Shown in pieces: positions 1 to 4,755 of a stretch of DNA of 7,163 bases. Numbering within the stretch: position 1 is the stretch's first letter; each line of letters starts with the position of its first letter. The notes under the pieces were generated by a model. That model did not search any database. It saw only the letters and a list, made by a program, of their open reading frames with translations, and had not been told where the DNA came from. Made by a program: the position numbers and the translations under genes. This DNA comes from Spirochaetota bacterium (GTDB taxonomy: Bacteria > Spirochaetota > Spirochaetia > Treponematales > UBA12059): the NCBI GenBank assembly GCA_029565815.1, contig JAKQNL010000236.1, positions 1 through 7,163 of the forward strand, read 5' to 3'.

Positions 1-82
1 GTCGGAGGCCGAGGAAGCCGAGCTTGACAGAATTTTCTCCGCCGCGCGCGGCGCGGGCGGCAGGAGGGGAGGACGCACATGA
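1..82 (+). CDS. C-terminal end of an upstream gene, partial; possibly an RsuA/RluB-type pseudouridine synthase
   Basis: Reading from base 2, an open frame gives 26 codons ending in TGA at 80-82. The residues are acidic first (SEAEEAELDRIF) and then Gly/Arg-rich (GAGGRRGGRT). The stop overlaps the ATG of the next gene as ATGA, a classic translational-coupling junction, and the Shine-Dalgarno sequence for that gene lies inside this frame. That arrangement is why I regard the tail as a real gene end. Low-complexity basic tails are common in RsuA/RluB-family pseudouridine synthases, and such genes often lie next to cmk. This identification is only inference, because no catalytic motif is inside the window. 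Any other protein with a disordered basic tail would fit equally well. Confidence 0.5.
   Translation, partial: SEAEEAELDRIFSAARGAGGRRGGRT
62..72 (+). promoter_or_regulatory. Ribosome binding site of the cmk-rpsA fusion
   Basis: An AGGAGG (62-67) runs directly into a second purine block, GGGGAGG (66-72), which ends six bases before the ATG at 79. Both are good matches to the anti-Shine-Dalgarno sequence. This decides the start at 79: the P-loop of cytidylate kinase begins at residue 7, so little N-terminal sequence can be missing. Confidence 0.8.
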
Positions 83-2445
83 TCGTCGCCATGGATGGTC
101 CGGCCGGCACCGGCAAGAGCACCCTGGCCAGGCTCGTCGCGGAGCGGGCGGGCTTTACCTACGTGAACTCTGGCAGCCTGTACAGGGCGGTCACCCTGGC
201 CGTACTGCGGGCGGGCCTGGATATCGGCGACCAAGAGGGCATAACGCGCCTGGCGGAAGGCTTGGACCTGGATTACCGTGACGGGCTCCTGCACCTGAAC
301 GGCGAAAACGTGGAGAGCCTCCTCCGGTCGGACCAGGTCGAGGCCGCGGTTGCCAGGCTGTCGGCCATCGTGCCTGTCCGGCATGTGGTCAACGGGCACC
401 TCCGCCGCCTGGCCCAGGGTCGAGACGCCGTGGTGGAGGGCAGGGACATATGCACGGTGGTCTTCCCGGACGCCGAGCTCAAGTTCTTCATAGACGCCAG
501 CGTTGAAGCCAGGGCACAGAGGCGCTTTGCCCAGGGCACCAGCTCCCTCAGCCTGGACGAGATACGCGCCGCGATAGAGGATCGCGACCGGATAGACAGG
601 AACAAGGCCGAAGGCAGCCTCAAAAAGGCTGATGACGCCATCTATTTGGATACGTCGTACTTGACCATAGATGAAGTTTATGAGAAAGTGTCCGGGAAAA
701 TCCAACAGCAAGGGAACCGTATGGGCAAGGAAGTGGAAATGGACGCCGCTGCACCCTCCGCAGACAGCATCCAGACACAGTTACAGGAACAGTATCTTAA
801 ATCCATGGGCCAACTGGAGGAGGGTGACCTGGTCGAGGGTCATGTGGTCCAGGTCGCCAGCGACTGCGTCTTCGTGGACGTCGGCGCCAAGAGCGAGGGC
901 AAGATCCCTCTTTCGGAGTTCTCCGAGCCTCCCAAGGTCGGGGATGTCGTGACCGTGGTCCTCATGAAGAAGGAAACCCGGTCCGGCGAGACCTACGTGT
1001 CCAAATCCAAGGCGGACGAGAAAGTCCACTGGCGAAATATCCAGAACGCCCACAAGAACCACGAAACCGTGGAAGGCGTCATAGCCAAGGAAATCAAGGG
1101 CGGCTTCGAGGTGACCCTTGGCCACGGGCTCAGGGCCTTCTTGCCCGTCTCCAAGGCTGACGTGCAGCGCGTTGAGACAGGCGACTACCTCATCGGCAAG
1201 AAGTCCAAGTTCTACCTGGAACGGCTGTACTCCGACAAGCGCGTCAACATCGTGGTCAACCGCCGCGAGTGGCTTGAGGAAGAGGTCAAGGCCCGCCGCG
1301 AGCAGTTCTTCTCCACCGTCCAGATTGGCGACACCGTCAAGGGCGAGGTGAAGAGTTTCACCAGCTTTGGCGCGTTCATAGATCTTGGCGGGTTTGACGG
1401 CCTCCTGCACATCAACGACATGAGCTGGGGCCATGTGACCAAGCCAAAAGACTTTGTCAAAAAAGGCCAGGAGATAGAGCTTAAGGTTATCAAGATCGAT
1501 CCGGAAGAAGGGCGCATTAACCTGTCGCTCAAGCACTTCGGACAGGACCCTTGGGTAACCTTCGAAGAGCGCTACCACCTCGACGCAATAGTCAATGGCA
1601 AAGTCACCAAGCTTACCGATTACGGTGCATTCATCGAGCTGGAAGACGGCATCGAAGGCCTTGCCCATATCTCCGAGTTTTCCTGGGTTAAGCGCGTAAA
1701 GCGCCCCGACGAAATGCTCAAGATCGGCGATGCAGTCGAGTGCATGATACTTGGCTACGACCTGGACCAGCAGAAGGTTTCCCTTGGCCTTCGCCAGGTG
1801 CAGGAAAACCCGTGGACTACCATAGACAGTCGCTATCCGGTTGGCATGAAGCTTACCAAGAAAGTGGTCAAGATCACGTCTGCCGGCGCCTTTGTGGAGC
1901 TTGAAGACGGCATTGACGGCTTCCTGCCCGCCGAAGAACTGTCCTGGACCAAGCGTGTCCGCAATGCGGGTTCTGAAATCCAGGTTGGCGAAGATATCGA
2001 AGTCATGGTTATCGAGAACCAGCCGGACGATCGATCCATACGGCTTTCGGTGCGCCGTCTGTCCGACGACCCCTGGCAGGCTTTCGCCGCAACCTATCCG
2101 GTCGGCACCATCATCGAAGGTACCGTAAGCTCCATCACCGACTTCGGCGTGTTCGTGAAAGTGCCTGGCGATATCGAAGGTCTTGTCAACAAGGCAAACT
2201 TGAGCGACGACCGGGATGTGGATTTCGAGACCGCGGTAAAGAAGTATCCGGTTGGCGCGCCTATCCGCGTGGTCGTGTCCGAGCTTTCGCCCGACCGCCA
2301 GAAACTTTCGCTGTCCGTGCGTGACTTGTTCCGCCGCGAGCAGCACGCGGAAATGTCCCGCTTCATGGACGAAACCTCGGGTAGCGACGGCTTTACCCTG
2401 GGCGATCTTCTAAAGGAAAAAGGCGACAGTTCCCGCAAGAACTAG
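79..2445 (+). CDS. cmk-rpsA: Fused cytidylate kinase / 30S ribosomal protein S1
   Basis: Two proteins are joined in one 788-residue frame. Residues 1-208 are CMP/dCMP kinase, which transfers the gamma-phosphate of ATP to CMP or dCMP in pyrimidine nucleotide salvage and synthesis. Visible motifs are the P-loop GPAGTGKST (7-15, Lys13), EGRD (120-123) and the LID-type EDRDRIDRN (167-175) followed by DDAIYLDTS (185-193). After a linker (about 209-248) come six S1 OB-fold repeats, near 250-312, 330-395, 415-485, 502-572, 588-659 and 675-748. Typical FGAFI/YGAFI strands and (D/N)PW spacers before repeats 4, 5 and 6 are visible. S1 binds mRNA on the 30S subunit and helps initiation. The S1 part alone (about 574 residues) is normal S1 length, so neither half is truncated. 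The start overlaps the preceding gene by four bases. Arginine codon usage differs between the halves: AGG is 7 of 20 in the kinase and 1 of 31 in S1. I recall the same fusion in treponemes. Product certainty is high. Confidence 0.95.
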   Translation: MIVAMDGPAGTGKSTLARLVAERAGFTYVNSGSLYRAVTLAVLRAGLDIGDQEGITRLAEGLDLDYRDGLLHLNGENVESLLRSDQVEAAVARLSAIVPVRHVVNGHLRRLAQGRDAVVEGRDICTVVFPDAELKFFIDASVEARAQRRFAQGTSSLSLDEIRAAIEDRDRIDRNKAEGSLKKADDAIYLDTSYLTIDEVYEKVSGKIQQQGNRMGKEVEMDAAAPSADSIQTQLQEQYLKSMGQLEEGDLVEGHVVQVASDCVFVDVGAKSEGKIPLSEFSEPPKVGDVVTVVLMKKETRSGETYVSKSKADEKVHWRNIQNAHKNHETVEGVIAKEIKGGFEVTLGHGLRAFLPVSKADVQRVETGDYLIGKKSKFYLERLYSDKRVNIVVNRREWLEEEVKARREQFFSTVQIGDTVKGEVKSFTSFGAFIDLGGFDGLLHINDMSWGHVTKPKDFVKKGQEIELKVIKIDPEEGRINLSLKHFGQDPWVTFEERYHLDAIVNGKVTKLTDYGAFIELEDGIEGLAHISEFSWVKRVKRPDEMLKIGDAVECMILGYDLDQQKVSLGLRQVQENPWTTIDSRYPVGMKLTKKVVKITSAGAFVELEDGIDGFLPAEELSWTKRVRNAGSEIQVGEDIEVMVIENQPDDRSIRLSVRRLSDDPWQAFAATYPVGTIIEGTVSSITDFGVFVKVPGDIEGLVNKANLSDDRDVDFETAVKKYPVGAPIRVVVSELSPDRQKLSLSVRDLFRREQHAEMSRFMDETSGSDGFTLGDLLKEKGDSSRKN
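710..723 (+). promoter_or_regulatory. Possible internal translation start releasing free S1
   Basis: An in-frame ATG at 721 (Met215) lies exactly in the linker between kinase and S1. It is preceded by AAGGGA (710-715) at five-base spacing, a weak to moderate Shine-Dalgarno match. Initiation here would yield a 574-residue protein, the usual size of a stand-alone S1. A codon-usage break at the same boundary is compatible with separate selection on the S1 half. It could equally be an ordinary linker methionine; nothing in the sequence proves its use. Confidence 0.3.
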
Positions 2446-2454
2446 CTGACTGCC

Positions 2455-3966
2455 ATGTTTGAACGTATTGATCCCGAGAAGTTTTCCACACTGATCGAGA
2501 TCAATACGCTTATCAATTCCGAGTACGGTGACGCCACGTCGCTTTTGACTCAAATACTTGAGTCGGCGACGCGGTTGTCCGCCGGCGAGGTTTCTTCCCT
2601 CCTTCTAAAAAATGAAACCGACGGCCGACTGTATTTTGAGATAGCTTTAGGCCCGGTTGTTACAGAGCTAAAGAAATTCAGCCTAAAGCCGGGCGAAGGC
2701 ATAGCCGGCTGGGTAGCCGAACACGGTCAGTCCCTTATCGTCAATGACGTAGAAACCGATTCGCGCTTTAGCGGTGAAATTTCCAAGTCCACAGGCTTTC
2801 CGACCTACAGCATACTCGCGGTCCCCATGCTCGTGCGCGACCGCTGCGTCGGTGTCATAGAAATCATCAACAAGAAAGATAAAAAATACTTTACCCAGGA
2901 TGATTTGCACTGGCTTGAGATATTTGCTGTTCAGGCGGCTATAGCCATCGAGAATGCACGCTACCTGCAAAAGGCGCGCGACGAGATAGGCTACCTGCGC
3001 GAGCAGATCAATGTTGACCAGGGCTACCATACCCTGATAGCAAAAAGCCCCGATTTCCTGGAAAAACTAGAGCTGATCGAGCGCATAGCAAAAACCGATT
3101 CGTCGGTATTGATACTGGGCGAGAGCGGGGTGGGCAAGGAACTGATTGCCGAGCAGGTGCACCTGAAAAGCTCCCGGCGTAACGGGCCTTTTGTGCGGGT
3201 TAACTGCGCAGCGCTTCCAGAAGGCTTACTGGAAACCGAATTGTTCGGCCATGTGCGCGGTGCGTTTACCGATGCGGTACAAAACCGCCGGGGCCGCTTT
3301 GAGGTAGCAAATGGCGGAACCATATTCCTAGACGAGATAGGGGACATGCCGCTACCACTGCAGGCAAAACTGCTGCGCGTGCTCCAGCAAAAAACCTTCG
3401 AGCCGGTAGGTTCGAGCGATACCATGACTGTCGACGTGCGTATCGTTGCAGCGACCAACCGCGATATCGATAATCTGGTAAAATCTGGCGAGTTTAGAAG
3501 CGACTTGTACTATCGGCTCAATGTTCTACCTATTTACGTAACCCCTTTGCGCCAGCGGAAAGAGGACATTCTTGCCCTGGCGGATTTTTTCCTTAAGCGC
3601 TTTAGCCGAGAAACCAAAAAACAGTTTGTCGGGTTTTCCGACCAGGCCGTGGAACTGATGCTGTCCTATCCGTGGCCGGGCAATGTGCGGGAACTGGAAA
3701 ACGCCGTGGAACGGGCCGTCGTCATAGCACGGGACAAAACCATAGGAGCCCAGGATCTTCAGCTTGCCGGAACACAGGATACCCAGGATGAGTTCCACGG
3801 GAAAAACCTTAAAGACGCCTTGACTATCTTTAAAAAGCACTTCATCGTCAGCGCGCTGACCGAGCATCAATGGAACCAGACAGAGACCGCAAAGGTTCTG
3901 GACATACAGCGAACCTATCTTTCCAGGCTTATAAAAGAACTGGGCATAGCAAACTCCAAGGAGTAA
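2455..3966 (+). CDS. GAF-domain sigma-54-dependent transcriptional activator
   Basis: This 503-residue cytoplasmic bacterial enhancer-binding protein would remodel RNA polymerase-sigma-54 to open promoters in response to a small ligand or redox cue. A GAF sensor occupies about 10-170, then a short linker, an AAA+ ATPase at about 192-430, and a Fis-type HTH at about 451-498. Visible AAA+ motifs are Walker A GESGVGKE (222-229, Lys228), Walker B FLDEIG (291-296, Asp293/Glu294), sensor I AATN (332-335), Arg348 and Arg354 as candidate arginine fingers, and sensor II WPGNVREL (407-414). The sigma-54-contacting loop reads GAFTDA (269-274), with Asp273 replacing the usual Gly of GAFTGA. There is no receiver domain, so control is probably by ligand binding to the GAF domain, as in FhlA, NifA and NorR relatives. 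The gene starts nine bases after the S1 stop with no Shine-Dalgarno visible, suggesting translational coupling. The next gene follows after six bases. The ligand and target genes cannot be read from the sequence. Confidence 0.93.
   Translation: MFERIDPEKFSTLIEINTLINSEYGDATSLLTQILESATRLSAGEVSSLLLKNETDGRLYFEIALGPVVTELKKFSLKPGEGIAGWVAEHGQSLIVNDVETDSRFSGEISKSTGFPTYSILAVPMLVRDRCVGVIEIINKKDKKYFTQDDLHWLEIFAVQAAIAIENARYLQKARDEIGYLREQINVDQGYHTLIAKSPDFLEKLELIERIAKTDSSVLILGESGVGKELIAEQVHLKSSRRNGPFVRVNCAALPEGLLETELFGHVRGAFTDAVQNRRGRFEVANGGTIFLDEIGDMPLPLQAKLLRVLQQKTFEPVGSSDTMTVDVRIVAATNRDIDNLVKSGEFRSDLYYRLNVLPIYVTPLRQRKEDILALADFFLKRFSRETKKQFVGFSDQAVELMLSYPWPGNVRELENAVERAVVIARDKTIGAQDLQLAGTQDTQDEFHGKNLKDALTIFKKHFIVSALTEHQWNQTETAKVLDIQRTYLSRLIKELGIANSKE
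3958..3963 (+). promoter_or_regulatory. Ribosome binding site of the TPR membrane protein gene
   Basis: AAGGAG forms the last two sense codons (Lys-Glu) of the sigma-54 activator and sits nine bases before the ATG at 3973. It supports that start over the internal Met19 and ties translation of the two genes together. Confidence 0.75.
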
Positions 3967-3972
3967 GACACC

Positions 3973-4689
3973 ATGAGCAACAAAGCAAAAGCGCCGGCCG
4001 TTTCCAACGCGAAGGCCGACGAGAAGATGAAAATTTCCGATCACATCAACCTGTTTCTGCGTAAGAACCGCGTTGCCATACTGGTAGTGATAGCGGTCAT
4101 CATCCTTGCCGTCATAGGCTTGGGCGTATGGTCCGCCGTACACGAGCGATCCGTTGCGCTGTCGACAAGCGCATTGGAAAGCGTTGAAGCGGATTACGAT
4201 GCATACCTAGGAGCGGCGGAAGCGGACAAAGCAGCCAAGGGCGACGCGATTCTGGCAGCCATCGACGGTATCCAGAAACGCTATGGCAAGACCTATGCAA
4301 GCCTTCGTTCGGCCGTGGTCAAGGCAAAGCTTCTGTACGAGCGCAAAGACATAGCCGGAGCCGAAGCTGCATACCAGAGCATAGCCAATGCAGATCCATC
4401 GTCGCACCTTGCCCCGACGGCGCTGGTAAACGCAGCGGCCATGGCAGAGGAGCGCGGCGACCTCGATGCAGCCATAGCCCACCTGGAAGCTGCGGACCAG
4501 AAGTATCCAGATGCCCCAGGCGCTTCCCGCGTTATTTTTTCCATCGGCCGCCTGTACGAGAGCCAGAAGCAATACGCAAAAGCTACAGAGGCCTATGCCA
4601 GACTCGTTGCAAAAGGTGCTGACGATGATTGGACAAAGCTTTGTAGGGACCGTATAATCTTCTTGGCGGCTCAAGGCCTAAGCCAGTAA
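3973..4689 (+). CDS. Single-pass membrane protein with TPR-like repeats, YfgM-like architecture
   Basis: The 238-residue protein has a short charged N-terminus (1-33, with KMKISDHINLFLRKNR), one hydrophobic segment (about 34-54, rich in Val/Ile/Leu), and then an Ala-rich helical region. About three TPR-like helix pairs are visible near 110-141, 148-180 and 184-216, for example AGAEAAYQSI, GDLDAAIAHLEAADQKYPD and YAKATEAYARL. Basic residues before the segment predict an N-in topology with the repeats outside the cytoplasm, in the spirochaete periplasm. This layout (cytoplasmic stub, one helix, TPRs outside) resembles YfgM, a helper of the SecYEG translocon and periplasmic chaperones. The likeness is architectural and no residue-level family assignment is made. 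It is the last gene of the tight cluster and ends in TAA, with a second in-frame TAA two codons later, just before a terminator. Its real partner is unknown. Confidence 0.85.
   Translation: MSNKAKAPAVSNAKADEKMKISDHINLFLRKNRVAILVVIAVIILAVIGLGVWSAVHERSVALSTSALESVEADYDAYLGAAEADKAAKGDAILAAIDGIQKRYGKTYASLRSAVVKAKLLYERKDIAGAEAAYQSIANADPSSHLAPTALVNAAAMAEERGDLDAAIAHLEAADQKYPDAPGASRVIFSIGRLYESQKQYAKATEAYARLVAKGADDDWTKLCRDRIIFLAAQGLSQ
4630..4658 (+). promoter_or_regulatory. Candidate sigma-70-type promoter inside the end of the TPR gene
   Basis: TGGACA (4630-4635, five of six matches to TTGACA) is followed after 17 bases by a perfect TATAAT (4653-4658). Initiation would be expected near 4665, about 90 bases before the cyclase ATG and about 40 bases before the terminator stem. 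It lies within codons for the last residues of the TPR protein, so the match may be chance, helped by the common ATA isoleucine codon. Still, near-consensus hexamers at ideal spacing are rare in DNA this GC-rich. Confidence 0.42.
4633..4644 (+). repeat. Perfect 12-bp palindrome overlapping the candidate promoter
   Basis: ACAAAGCTTTGT is a perfect inverted repeat. It overlaps the end of the proposed -35 element and runs into the spacer, where a dimeric repressor would block polymerase. It encodes part of Trp-Thr-Lys-Leu-Cys-Arg in the TPR protein, so coding constraint may explain it. An operator role is speculative. Confidence 0.25.
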
Positions 4690-4704
4690 CCGTAAACGGT
4701 TTTT
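4688..4704 (+). terminator. Small hairpin with T-run at the TPR gene stop codon
   Basis: AACCG-TAAA-CGGTT (4688-4701) forms a five-base-pair stem with a four-base loop and overlaps the TAA stop. It runs into a five-T stretch (4700-4704). The stem is short for an efficient terminator. It may add to the stronger hairpin that follows, or be chance. Confidence 0.3.
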
Positions 4705-4706
4705 GC

Positions 4707-4735
4707 AAGCCCGGCCACATGAGCCGGGCTTTTTT
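4707..4735 (+). terminator. Strong intrinsic terminator after the TPR gene
   Basis: AAGCCCGGC (4707-4715) pairs with GCCGGGCTT (4723-4731) in a perfect nine-base-pair GC-rich stem with a seven-base loop, CACATGA. A T-run (4730-4735) follows immediately. It sits 18 bases after the stop codon and is the expected end of the transcript carrying the Cmk-S1, activator and TPR genes. It is only about 20 bases before the cyclase start, so it also governs any transcript entering the cyclase from upstream. Confidence 0.88.
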
Positions 4736-4744
4736 GTTGGATAC

Positions 4745-4749
4745 GGAGG
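4745..4749 (+). promoter_or_regulatory. Ribosome binding site of the adenylate cyclase gene
   Basis: GGAGG ends six bases before the ATG at 4756. Upstream in the same frame, a TGA at 4720-4722 is followed by no ATG, GTG or TTG codon before 4756. The start is therefore well fixed. Confidence 0.8.
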
Positions 4750-4755
4750 ATAGCT

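Noticed and set aside
24..281. An 85-codon forward frame starting at TTG 24 and overlapping the kinase start
   Set aside because: It is rich in Gly, Arg and Pro as expected from GC-rich DNA read out of frame. It overlaps the unambiguous P-loop region and has no good ribosome binding site.
661..690. TTGACC at 661-666 as a -35 element for a separate S1 promoter
   Set aside because: No acceptable -10 hexamer lies 16-18 bases downstream; the nearest candidate, TTTATG at 677-682, is far too close.
1600..1930. Near-identical DNA segments around 1624-1664 and 1885-1925
   Set aside because: They encode the same strand and loop in S1 repeats 4 and 5 (GAFIELEDGIEG and GAFVELEDGIDG). They are domain duplications within the protein, not a separate DNA repeat.
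781..2346. A 521-codon open frame on the minus strand opposite the S1 half
   Set aside because: It is in codon register with the real gene, where minus-strand stops appear only opposite TTA, CTA and TCA codons. Those are avoided in this highly biased S1 gene, so the long frame is a by-product. Its translation shows no recognisable domain, and the sense strand has six clear S1 repeats.
2443..2457. S1 stop followed in frame by the activator ATG, suggesting stop read-through to a giant fusion
   Set aside because: All four main genes happen to share one reading frame, and adjacent genes do so by chance one time in three. No read-through signal or structure is evident, and both proteins are complete on their own.
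3526..4143. A 205-codon minus-strand frame spanning the activator/TPR gene junction
   Set aside because: It is again in codon register with both sense genes and covers the sensor II and HTH coding region. No plausible start context or domain was seen.
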